From assembly GCA_020081605.1 (NCBI GenBank), contig JAHREC010000030.1, positions 1,240,001-1,304,000 of the forward strand: a stretch of DNA of 64,000 bases. Reading direction: 5' to 3'. The stretch comes from Albifimbria verrucaria. Its lineage: Eukaryota; Ascomycota; Sordariomycetes; Hypocreales; Stachybotryaceae. Of the stretch, positions 35,820 through 47,888 are shown one piece after another. Position 1 is the first letter of the stretch. The number at the start of each line of letters is the position of its first letter. Made by a program: the position numbers and the translations under genes. The notes beneath the pieces are model-generated. The model made no database searches and had not been told where the DNA came from. It saw nothing but the letters and a program-made list of their open reading frames with translations.

Positions 35820-38759
35820 GGTGAAGGTGATGATTGTTAATCTGTGTATCCAACCAAACTTCCTCCAACATGAACGAAGTGTACCGTCTTTTATATTATC
35901 AACTTTGACTCATTTCCTCCGACCAACCCCGCAATCACCCACACCAGGACCGTTATTGCGAAATCATATCATCACCAATCACTATCCCCAGATAGGGAAT
36001 GATTGAGCTTATCCCAATGGAGTTCAACTGGGAGAGAAGCTCCGTGCTGGTTTGTCGCACCTTGTTATTCTTAGAAAGCTGGCGACTCGCCGTTGTCGGG
36101 CTTTCCATGGTCATCGGACTTGATAGGGTGGTGTTGGTGTTGATGCTATATCTAGCGCAAATCACGTCACCCACCCGAAACATAAGACTTGACGGCGTCG
36201 ACGCAGATGCCAAGCAGAACCACAATTCCTGGAAGGCGACTTTGCATCTCCGACATCCGGAAGTACGGGGTTTAGAAGAACTACTTGCCGAGTTATTTAG
36301 GTACAATCTTTGCGTAACTTGGCACCGGTATCTGTGGTTGGAAACTGACCAGCGGTTCTTCGATCGAATTGATGATGATCGCAAAATAAGTGAGCCAGGG
36401 TGCAATAATCGATGATGAAAACCCAATTATGTGATCTCTCTTTCAACGCGAGGACCCGATTATTCATCTCCTGCAACTCAACTCCGACATCCGAGTCGAT
36501 CCGATCACCCTGCGCTATGGCGAGCTTTGTGCCATGGATGATCTTTGTTTAGTCATCAGCTAAATAACATCTCATCAACCAAAACACTTGGATTCAATTG
36601 TTAAAATCTAGTTTCAAGTAGCTGCTTTGTTTCAAGAAATTTAGATGTAACAAATCGAAGATGGTTGCCTTGACGAAGCGGTTGCATTATGTGGTTCTAA
36701 CTGGTTTCATGCTTAACGCATCTGTCTTACAGCCACAAAGCCACCTCTACTGTTCGGCATGCTGCCAACAGTGTCGGACCACAGGCCAGAATTTGGTGCA
36801 GGCAGACAGTAAGCCTCAAATGGAGTCGTTTACAGGTTAGTAGATAGGCGCGATAATGAGGTATCAGTTTTGGAATATACAAAGACAACCAGTATCACAT
36901 CTACATCTTCCTGCTGTAATCCTCGGACATTATTGTAAATGATCTTGCAATCACATTATCTGAATCGAGGCGAATCGAACGTTTTCTAGGCATTATTGAA
37001 CAAACCAGTCACAGATAATTTAATGCTCCTCCGTCAAAATTTGTTATATGAGTCTACTATACTTTAAGAAGTTTAAAAATGTGAGTATAGTGTGGTGCTG
37101 TTTATGTTAGGCCTAGACCACAACCATGGCAAGAACACATTATTCATTTTCCCTCTCTCATAGAGAAACCGTTAATTCTTCGTATATTATTGACATCACG
37201 AAGAATCCTATTGCACTGCTTCGAGTGAAGCCTACGTCATGCACTATAGAGCTTGAATAATTTAGAGCCAGTAATACATTCATCAAAGTGGATGGGCTTC
37301 GTGTTGATGATCGTTCTATATGAACTTGAGCTGGGTCTTTATTATACATCTCCCTTCAGCCTATTGACGCATTCACTTGAAGCAAGAGTTAAGAGAAATA
37401 ATTAGCAGCTGCAATGTAACCTTACAATGTATTTGAATAGATAGACAAGCCAAGATTCTCGGATCCGACCCGATATATTGGCACCACTGGCCACCATTTT
37501 TGTCAACTCCACAGTTGTACTTAATGGAAATCTTATTTACTCATTAGGCGTAGCAGGACAAGCTTGTATCATGTTCAGCACTGCGGGCCCTTCAATGATA
37601 CCTGGTAACTTCAACACTTGCCGATATTTAATATGCACTTGCAATCGTCAATGTTATCATGTCAGCTACTCCGTTTAGTCAAACATGAATACTGAGAGAT
37701 CTCTCAAACATTAATCGATATTAATTACTCCCTAGTTTAGGTATTTATACCAATCAGATTTGATAATCATCTCATCAGGGCTCCAATGGAACAATTAGTC
37801 GAGCCATCACATACGGCATCCGCCCTTTAACTCATTGGCAATCTTGCATGGAAGTGGCCCATTGATCAGCCATGGGGCAATTAGCCGAAGAACCTGGCAT
37901 TTGTGTTTCCTAACCAAGCTACCTAGTCAGGTGAGGTAATGTGTAAACAAACACGATTGCGCAATTGCCCTCTATAACCTCCCGACAGCCATGAGTCTCG
38001 ACACACGCACATAGCTCATTACTTACAACCTCAATCAATTAACAATCTTCCTTCAAGCAAAAGTCGAATGTATTCTGAGTACTTGGAAACTCTTGCGTAT
38101 AATGTCCAGTCTTTCCAGCTTCCCCTCATACACCCACACAATGTCGAGGGATTCCCGGGACTGTTGTCTTTAACCGCTGCACCAATCCTAAAAGAGCATT
38201 TCTGCTTTGGGTAGTATTGCATTTTCATCGGGGTCCCACTTGGCACCAGTCTTATATGCGCACCCATAGAGTTGCATGTTGAATTCTCCGGTATATTAAT
38301 ATTAATTTTTGGGAAAACACCCTGATCACTGGTAGCACGTGGAGAGGATCCAAGATTATCTCGATCTGGTTCAGATCTCTCGTTGTATTTCATATGCTGA
38401 CATAGCTCTGTCATTATCAGTCTCTGTTCCATGTATAATGGGGAAACTTTTCGAGGCATCGCCAATAAATTCGTATTAGATCTGAATAGATCAACTCGAT
38501 CGTCGCGTAGAACTACTGCTTCAGCTTGATGTTCCAGTAAAAAGCCGTGCGATCCGATGCAGGTTGTGCGGGGTATCACGAGTCAAGGTCGGTTATTGGG
38601 TTGTGAATGATACCTTGCGGTAGAGGCAGCTTTGTGAGTGCTCTCTTTGCCGAAGTATATATAGGTAGCTCTGGTCTCCTTCTCTTCGTTGAACAACGGC
38701 TTCGAAGCCTAGACATACGAAGATCAAGCGGATATTTCATCACACATCCAGTTAAAGCC
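35820..38759. other. 2.9-kb AT-rich spacer, possible relics
   Basis: Frames at 35953-36426 (minus; contains RTSGCRRCK, like the first half of a zinc cluster, but the remaining cysteines do not follow) and at 38031-38579 (minus, 182 codons, no motif) were inspected. Neither is supported. The centre (36,500-37,900) is AT-rich with dense stops. Confidence 0.45.
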
Positions 38760-40169
38760 ATGCGTGTAGTCAACCTATTCTTCGTGTCACTCTGGGCTGT
38801 GTGTCTTGCTACCAAGAAGCCACCACCCAAGACGTTTGCAAATCGTCCAATTTTACACCACCCGAGGGCACCCGAGTGTCTTATCCGCGTGTTGTTGAAT
38901 TGTCTGATGGAACTATACTGGCTACGTGCTCATGGTTCAATGGTGTTGGCAAGCCTTACTTTCCAATCTACGAGAGTAAGGACGGTGGTTGGACTTGGAA
39001 GCATATTTCTAATTTGACAGATGAGGTGAATATTCATACTGGACGCCCCACTCGTCATTATGGGATGCAAACTGATTATGTTTCCAAAGGTTAATAACAT
39101 TGGTTTCAATTTGCAGCCAGCCCTGGCAGAGTTACCATGTAAGCATGCAAAGAGCCTTTAGCACGCTCAAGTACTGAGTAAGATTGCTAGATGATATAGG
39201 CGAATTCCCCAAAGGAACAGTGTTGGGATCTGGAAACGCTGCAGGTCCCAGCACCAACATTGACCTTTATGCCAGTCCTGACAAAGGCCGAACCTGGAAA
39301 TTTGTCAGCAATGTAGCTCGTGGTGGTCGACCAAACACCACAAACGGTGCTGATCCGGTTTGGGAGCCTTTCATTCTGTAAGTAATCCTTCTGAAGCGTC
39401 TGAAACAATTTGAGCCACCCTAACTCCATCCAGCCCATACAAAGGCACTCTTGGTGTGTTCTACTCTGATCAAAGAGACCCAAAGCATGGACAAAAGCTG
39501 GCTCACCAAGAGTCAACTGACCTGAAGAACTGGGGTCCTATCATAAATGATGTCGCCTATCTGAACTACACTGGACGACCTGGCATGACTGTCATTGACT
39601 ATATTGCTCCTATAGACAAGTGGTAGGTACTATTCTCGACCACGAATTCTCATTTAGCAACAATAAGTATACATTACATACAGTTTATAGCTAACCACGC
39701 ATGATCAAGGATTTTCGTCTACGAGTTTCCACCAGCAGCAAACGGTATAAACTACTTCGCTAATACCTACCCAGTCTTCTACAAGCTTGTTTCGAATCCG
39801 TTCGAGTTTCGCTATGCAGACGGGTTTCCACTCATTGCTAGCGAAAGTGCGCCTAATGGCTCACCATATGTTGTCTGGAGCTCAGCTGGTGGGCCTAATG
39901 GTACTTTGATTGTCTCGGATGCTGATACACAGGAGGTCTTCACAAACCAATACGTTGGCCGCGTTGACAGGTGGGTCAAGCGGACTCAGCCTGGGAGGCC
40001 AGCATACAGTCGGGCACTGCACGTAACGAAGAGTGATCCAGATCGACTTCTGATCTTCAGTGCTTCCACTTACGACAGTGACCCTCCTGGTGTTCAGATA
40101 CCCTTTTCGGTCACGGCTCTGAGCGTTTCTAAGCTTGTCAAGAACAAGTACACAAATAAGCACTTGTAA
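38760..40169 (+). CDS. Secreted GH93-type exo-arabinanase / BNR-repeat hydrolase
   Basis: Five exons, join(38760..39025, 39090..39138, 39191..39377, 39434..39622, 39710..40169), 383 codons once one base is allowed for. A signal peptide (MRVVNLFFVSLWAVCLA) is followed by a six-bladed beta-propeller with Asp-box type repeats: SKDGGWTWKHIS and SPDKGRTWKFVS. Other family blocks are TILATCSWF, FPIYESKDGG, NLQPALAELP, VWEPFIL, VFYSDQRDPKHGQKLAHQ, GRPGMTVIDYI and GGPNGTLIVSDA. GH93 enzymes release arabinobiose from the ends of linear arabinan. The frame breaks once, right after the signal peptide (38819-38821). Intron 1 (39026-39089) was placed so that VNNIGFNLQPALAELP is read through. Confidence 0.85.
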
Positions 40170-42084
40170 GCCAGACTGGACTTGATGGTGATGGGACATG
40201 GATAATCACCTTGGTATTATGCGAGCCGAGGTCAAACGATGCGTCGTTTTGTTTTGTTCCTTTATCACTTTGATAACTCTATTATGGCAGTGGAAAATTG
40301 ATGGATTAATTCCATTATTTTGTTGTCATTCCAATCGTTGCCCAAGACCCCTTGCCTCTGTGAGACCACAGAATATATCAAAAATGATACTTAAGCATTC
40401 TTGATCCGGGTGTGATTCGAGTTTGGCCGAGTAATGCCACATGGCCATATGTTCTGTCAAAGGTCGACGCAGTGCAATATTATACTGTTGCCAATTTATC
40501 CTGCTGCCATACCATGTAATCATTCTGCTGGCAAATTTCACGTATTTCATGCGATGGCATCCCAAACGAGACACTTTCACGGCCATTGCTTATATAAGAC
40601 ATCGCTGCTTTTACTCAGGGTATATTCGGTTCAGTGTTTTAACGACCTTGCCACAGGCTGCAATTAAGCCTAGGTTACGAGCATACACCTAGAACAAATA
40701 AAGAAGAAGAATGAACGATATTAGTTCATATTACAGATTAGTACCTGAATGTACCAGGACGCTCCACGTACTAGTACATCAATATACTGGCCCAAACTCT
40801 TTGCTAATCTTAGCTGTACACCGAATCAAGCAATGTAACAGCCTATCTAGACAGCTAGTAGAATGCCCTTAACTAGGAAATGACCCACAAGGAAGAAGAT
40901 TCCCATGATCAAGGGAAGGCACGCCTAATTAATATGGTGCCAGGACGGTTGGACCACCAACTGTGGCACTGCAAAAGAAGAGCCAATGTATATAAGTAGA
41001 AGTCTCCTTCTGGTTTCTTAATTAGAGACTATCAGCTATCAGTAACTTACAGTCCCAACCAAGCCTACAATCTGATTACCTGCATCAACCGTAGTCTCAC
41101 CTGAGGGATTGTCCTTGAAGGCTTCATTTAACCTGGTAAAGCTCGTTGCAGTTGGTTATCATCCTATTTTATGTCAGTGTTAGGGTTGGCAATTCTATTT
41201 CCGGTCATTGAGCTGGATGAGATGTAGCTATTCAAGAAGTAAGTATCTTGGTGATTATAGTACTTCTGATACGACTTTCTAGAAGATAGACTCGTTTCAA
41301 GGGCTTATCTCACTTTCTGCACTGTTATGCTGGCGAGAACAAAACAGCATGCGAAGCTTCGGCAGGTCAGGAATAATGAAATGCTAGACTAATAGTCCAA
41401 AAGAGACAAAATTCTCCGCGCGAACCACATGTGGGCTTGGTTCGGCATGAGGCTCGAAAGAGGGGTTACAGCCAGCTTGCGCCGAAAACGGTTATGGTGT
41501 GGCCAAGTTCGCAGCTGAGATGCAGCCATTCATGAGGGAACCCCTGTTCCTGGCACACAATGTTTCCCACATAACTGTTCATCGCTACGGTGGCGATAAG
41601 CAGGAGAGAGAATACGTTGCATAAACCGGAGGCTCGGCAAACAGCTCATTGGGTGGCTTCATGGGTGGTGGCTCATTGTTGCAAGAGTTGGCTGGATTTC
41701 CGTCCCATTTTCTTACTATCAGATTTCAGACTGATTCATAATTGGTCAACCGTGCTGAGTGGCTTTCGGGTGAGACATGAAATATCTTGCGCCATATTAA
41801 CCGTTACAACGAAAGTGAAATTGGAGTTGCGCCTGAAGAGCCTCAAAGCGGGGATGCAGTTGACAACCAAAGATATATCGGCAGGACCGACACATAACTG
41901 TCAAGGGATAGAGAGATGATATAGAGAAACCGGCGATCTCAACTGAACTACTAACCTTCCTGGCTTGTTTTAGCCAGCCATAAAATAAACAAATGCTTTT
42001 CAAAACGCCTACGATATGTTTTGATCCCTGAGTTCTTTCATCGCTAACGAGGCAAAATTTGCACATCATAACGCCGTAGGAGCC
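40170..42084. other. Intergenic, no gene recognised
   Basis: 1.9 kb of AT-rich spacer plus the promoter side of the large gene at 42085. No motif or repeat seen by eye. Confidence 0.5.
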
Positions 42085-45000
42085 ATGGAATCGTCCCCAG
42101 TCCTGAACAAAGACCACTTTGAGTGGATGGTTAACAAATCTAGAGGTATGTTCATTGCTAACCCGGTACCCGCCTAATCAGGAATTGTGCCCCTGAAGCT
42201 TGAAAAGATAGGGCCTATGTCAGCTATTTGGACTACTCTGGCAATTCTGCCTGCTCTTTTGACCTGGGTCACGACGGATGTGCTGCCTCTTGCAACTATG
42301 GTGGCGAACTCCTCCAAATGACGGCGCGCTCGGAAGATCATGGCATCCTCTTCGCTCGTGACGACTTCGAATACTCTCTGTACCTGTCTATTGGTAGAGC
42401 GCAGCGCGAACGTGGAGGCAAAGCGACTTTCGGGTTGAAGATGCCAGCCTTTTCTGAAATTGCTAAGGAGGACGTAAGGCTTGCCAAAGTTAAAAATATC
42501 TTGCGTATTTCCATGTTTTGACATTTTCAATAGAGTCCCAGGTTTTGTCTCGGAAACATGATAGATCGTGGAACCTTCAACTACCGATGGCCACATAACG
42601 AATATTCACTTGTCGTCAACCAGCCAAACCCCGGATCTCTTAACCGAACCCAATCCGACTTCACATGCTACGATACAATACTCAAAACTGAGAGGGATGC
42701 TATAGAGGTAGGCACCTGTGCCACAATGACATTTGCAAAAGATGGAACGTTGTATCAAGTGCTGCGAATGGATGAGAAATGTCGTCCAGACGCCAAAGTT
42801 TGTTACAAAGCCCCGACGATGTCGACCTCATTCTCGAAATTGAGCCTCCTCTGAGATTTCAAAATTTCCCAGGTCTCAGAAACACGAATGATGGCAAGGA
42901 ATTCTTGCTGCAATCTGACGCATTTTTTTATGATTTGAAGCTGTCGAGTGATAACTCCTGCGCTTTCATGAAAGGAGACCTGGGAAGAGGTGTTAGTATC
43001 GTTTGGCAAGCTAGCCTTTCGGAATACAACATCGAAACTGGCCAATGCGTAGACATTCCTTTGGAGGAGGTCTTGGATCGGAGACAAGTTGAACACATAT
43101 CAAATGGTTCCAACAAGTCATTGCCTGTGTACAGAGCCAAGGTTGGGCAGGCTCGTAATAATCCTCATCTTCGAGATTTCAGACATTCCGAGGCGCATAT
43201 CAGAGGCTCTCGGGTCTTTTTAGCCGCGTTCCAACTCTATGAGTCTGCTGAAGTGCGGGAACCGAAGAAAGTTCCCGTCTGACGCCGGGCGAGATGATAG
43301 AGTTCCTAGGGATTAGATCGACAAGTCCACTTGCTACAGCAGCTTCTTTGCAAGCTATGTTTCTCAGGCGGCAAGAGAGCATGGAATGTATTTCAGGACT
43401 TGGCGAGGTAGACCTTGTCGGTCGATGCTTGGAAAAGATCCTTGAAGTAGACTTGATCCCCGCCGCGTTTCCTTCTACAACCTGGGCCTCCAGGCCTCTA
43501 TCACTCGTGAGCAATCTATTTCTGAAGGCACAAGTTAACCTCAAAGCTCTGTTGTAAGTTTTCTAATCGAATCAAATTATATGCTTCAGTAATTTAATGT
43601 ATTAAATGGCTAATTCTACATGATCTGTAGCTGGAAGACCAGGTTTCTAGTTAAATTCGATAAGTTTTTGTCGCGTATAATTAAACACGAGAAGCACATT
43701 TCCGAAGGTTTTCAGCAACCACAGGATATAACTCAGACATGGCCAATCATTGAGAAAGGTTGGTACGAACTGCAATCGTCTGATCTAGGGCGCCTTCGTG
43801 TCGAACTTGCAATGATTCAACGCATACGGTACGCCATCAGCAACATCATGGCATATCTTGTACGGGCATTTCTTGAACCCCATGAAAATGACCACCCATT
43901 GCTGCCAGAATTAGATCTGGCTGGGGGTGACTCCAAGTACTACTATGTTATGCTTACCATGTGCTTTGTAGCAAAGCATTACCCCAGAGTCAAGTGGGCA
44001 TGGCAGAAAGATGTGGAAGAAAGCGGCGAAAAATGGCAACTGGGTCTTCTTGGAGGACCCAAACGACTACCATCTCAGAAGCTGAATCCTCTTCCTTCTG
44101 ATCGAAGTATGCGTGCCGTAACAAAGGAGAAGGACTCGCTCCTGAAATGGTTCCACCACGAGTCTATCGCCTCTCTACAAAGCCAGTACGGTACCGGTCG
44201 CCTCGTTCCCAAAACTTGGGAAGCAGACAGGAGCAAAATCGTAGAATTGCGGTCCAGTGCTAAAACAGCACTTACCAGAAGGCTTTCTTCAGGGCAGCCA
44301 TACCGTGCCGAGGACGAAATAATAGATCGGTTAGCATTTTTAGCAGCCGAACTGTGGCCAGAGTTGCCTGATGCCACAATGATCGCGGACCGTGTCACCA
44401 GGCGAATAGAGATGAGTGGCTTCACAAGAACCATCGAAATCAGTCCCCTCCTCGAGGGGAAGGGGATACACTGGCAGCCCTTGGGAAATACATGCCTTGT
44501 GTCATCACAGCCGGCTAGTGGTATCATATCGGAAATTAAGTGGTAGTAAATGCTCGTCTTCATGGAGAGAGGGGCAGGACGAGCTGGAGCACTTCAAAAG
44601 AAAATTCTCCCCGTTCCTAACGGCCGAGGTATCGTTGGTACCATGTTGGGAACGAAGCAACTCTGCTTCACGACGCGGCTTTTTGCTGTCAGAAGCCACC
44701 GCAGTTCTTGGCTCGACGATACTTGATATCTTCATTCGTGACATAGCTCATTCACACGAGCACGAGCAAGGTCTATTCTCCGGTGTGGATGCGGCAAGGA
44801 ATAAGAAAGGCTTCGCGGAGCACATAAGCCACCTGAAATGCACTGGGGAGCCCGCAACAGTTGAGGACCTGCTCGCTCTCCAGCTAGACGCGCTCGAACG
44901 AATCGCCTCTAGCAAGGATCCTGAAGCACGCATCGACTATCTTATCTTCAAGCCTCCTCAACAACATCACACGGAAGACTTTTTCAATTCTTTAGATGAT

Positions 45001-47354
45001 ACGCCACGATTATACGTGGCGCCACACATTGAGAGTATTCACGTACCGGTGGGGATTCGACGTGCCCTTTCAAAAGGCCGCTTCCGTAATGATGAAATCA
45101 AGAGACTACCAACAAAGCTGCGAGACATGTTGCTTCCCGAGCTGAAGTATCCGCTGCTTCTCGAGCATGAATACTTTGACTACGAAACCCTCCAACAGTT
45201 AAAAAATGCTGCTGAGCGAGCGTTGCTGAAGGGTAACCCGAGCGAATCTGAGAAACAGCTATTCCCCCAGAAGTCCAGAAACTGCTTGACGTGAAACTGA
45301 CAAAGAATCAGTGGTTACATCTTCTCAAGGCTTTGAAAACTGCACTAGCCACAGTAGAGTTCAAGCACAAGGACATTAAACTAAATTGGCTGACCGACGG
45401 AGAAAAGAAGCTATGCAATCATTGAAGATTATTGACATCAAAGCTTGCGGCACTCCTTCTCACTCACCGCCATCTCCTGTGACTAGTGGAATCAATGAAC
45501 TAGCTGATAGTGTAATTTCCACGCCATTTCCATGTATTGAGTTCATACTAACTATTCATAGCTCATCGACCAAGAAGTTCGTCACCGAATCTTGTGAGTC
45601 TGAACCTCTCGGCACTTGTTGTAGTAAAGGGTGAATGAAACTCATATGCCCATAGGGTAGCCCCTACGTGCCGTAAATTGCAGGCCGACCTGCTGAGGCT
45701 TTTCACTTATGTGCTTCATCCGGAGATGATTGATTGTTTCGAAAATCACACCATGCGTGTTTCCAAATTCGTGCTGCAGAAGAAAACCTCAGTGGCGCAC
45801 ATCACCATACAAAGCTGGGCGCTCGAAGGTTCGACAAATAAATTCGCAGCAGCCGCCGGTGACCCAGTCTTGGACACACCTCGCTGTGCCAGTGACGACG
45901 AGATGATTATTATGCCCGAGAGGCTAAAGAAGGCGTTCCGTGGTAGCAGAGAGGCACAGTATCATGATAGTACATGTCCTAACATGGAGTTGAAGGTATC
46001 TTCGATTGGCATCTCCACCAACGAGTTTGGCGACTTCAGTCGATGCACTGTGATAACAGATCTAATTCCGCAACATAAACTAGTAGCTCTGGCCGAAAGG
46101 GTTGAGAGCATCTGGGATAACTTTGTCCATCAGCCACAGACGGGGCGATTTCTTGTCTTTTCTGTCATTTTAGCATGCATCTGCGAAGAGATGGCAAAGC
46201 AGTATGACAAAGCCGTCCGAGAGTTTGTCAAAAATTGAAGTTTAACAATCTCTCAGTAAGTATCAAGGCACCCGTACCGTAAGGATCTATAGGCAGGGTA
46301 TTTATGTTTAACGATATTCAGGCAACGTACTTGACAGATTCAAAGTGGCTACAGAGCAAGCTGTCCGTATCTCAACTACAGCTGAGTCTCTGGAGCCTAG
46401 AGGCCTTGAACATCCTAAGCAACACAATAGCCGACACTGTAGGGGCTATTGCAAAGGCCAAAGCGGATCTGGACAAGGAGATCAAATGGGTGAGTTTCGT
46501 CTCGTCTTTAGCTTCGTGCTTGCAACAATGAATTGACAGGTTCTAGGGGCCGGGGAAGCGAAGCGATGAGCTGGAGAGGCTATGTCTCTCACATCAAGAA
46601 CCGCTTGAAAGGAGCCTAGCGGAGCTTACAGCCGTTCAAATCAAGCTTGAGCAGAAAGTTGAGCTCAATAGCCGTTACGCAAATGCGGTAGGCAATCTGA
46701 GTTAGAACGGCAAGATGTGAGGCTGACGTTGATAGCTCTCCACTGTTTTAGCTCTAAGGGACAGCCGTGCCTCGTACAAGCAGAATAACACGATTCAAAA
46801 GCTCACGTACATTACCATTGGATGCCTCCCCATCGGTCTTACTTCTGTAAGCGTTTTGAACACCATGGTTTCCGATCTAAAGACTGACAGAGTGATCAGG
46901 CTTTGTTCGCTGTGCCCAAGGACCAAAACGTGCTCCACCCGGAAATGGGATTAAAGTGGTTCATTTGGGTATCGGTGATGTTCTTCGTGACTATTTTCAC
47001 AATCGCAATGGTTCTCGGTACCGTGATCTCAACACTAGAGCACGTAAAGGAATATTGGATGAGTCACGTTTGGGCAAAAGGATGGTACCTCGGACGCTAT
47101 TCGAGGACTATCTTCTCATGCCCATTTGGCAGTGGATATGTGCACAAATTGACCGCCTGCACAGAGAATTTACACAGGAAAACGATGCCTTGTCATCTCG
47201 TCCTTCCTCTCGTCCTATGTATTCTCCTGGGGAAATAAGAGGAGTGAGGAGAAGCAGAACTCGACGCTCGAGGAAGCAACATTCATCTGTCCGAAGTTCC
47301 GATGAGAGCCTCTTTGAGGTCAATGAGATAAGAACGATCGAGGATGTGGCATAG
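42085..47354 (+). CDS. Very large fungal protein of unknown function with C-terminal two-helix (CorA-like) membrane domain
   Basis: Likely one gene of about 1,590 codons. Proposed exons: 42085-42145, 42182-42473, 42534-43553, 43631-45511, 45562-45593, 45685-46255, 46297-46489, 46540-46687, 46736-46846, 46900-47354. The N terminus has a compact block: YLDYSGNSACSFDLGHDGC, then AASCNYGGELLQMTA and YSLYLSIGRAQRERGGKATFG. The middle is helical and charged with no known domain. The C terminus has a coiled coil (DELERL to LNSRYANA) and two hydrophobic helices, LTYITIGCLPIGLTSALFAVP and WFIWVSVMFFVTIFTIAMVLG, with the short linker typical of CorA-like proteins, then a basic serine-rich tail. Breaks near 42214, 42813, 43275, 44546, 45266, 45388, 45685, 46232 and 47090 mostly fit one missing base in a run. 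It could instead be two adjacent genes split near 45.6 kb. Function not known. Confidence 0.6.
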
Positions 47355-47888
47355 ATTAAGGGCATCAAAGACTGATATAATTGCTAATCTATTGGTGCCT
47401 ATAAGATTGTGCCTCATTGCCTAACCTTATGGTCCTAGTGGCGGATCTACTTACAGAGAAAAAGCTTTATAGAAGAGTTATGATTACCATCGTTTAGAAT
47501 TGACTGATCGAGATCCAGGGCTGTTGTGATTCACAACGTAGGGAGCATGGAACCACGAACGAAACCGCTGCCGCTTATCCAACCGAACCTGGTATTTATG
47601 CTTCACAAGGGAAAGACTAGTGACTATTATTGAGGCAGAGCCGGATTTGGAAGTTCTTTGTTACCACCTCCTATTTCTCTACAGACTAAACTAATACTTG
47701 TCCATGACTTCAAAGTGTGCCGGCTTGTGCACATCCCAGTAGTGTATTAAAGTACAGGCAAATGCTCAGTACTAAGAGTGGAAAGGTGTATACACATCTT
47801 CGGGCTGGGGGCTTTGCAATGGTTGATATAGAAGAGACAATTAAAGGAACAGAAGGTCAATCTTGAACGTGTTTTCTACTAGCTCCTT
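47355..47888. other. Convergent 3' spacer
   Basis: Between the large gene (plus) and the LysM gene (minus). No gene seen. Confidence 0.5.

Noticed and set aside
35953..36426. Minus-strand frame with RTSGCRRCK, like the first half of a Zn2Cys6 cluster
   Set aside because: The spacing of later cysteines is wrong (next Cys after nine residues), there is no good start or splice set, and no fungal_trans region follows.
38031..38579. 182-codon minus-strand frame
   Set aside because: No motif, no signal peptide, no family feel, and it overlaps the likely promoter of the GH93 gene.
42174..42596. 140-codon minus-strand frame opposite the large gene
   Set aside because: The plus-strand frame here carries a coherent cysteine/glycine block and good introns; the minus frame is its shadow.
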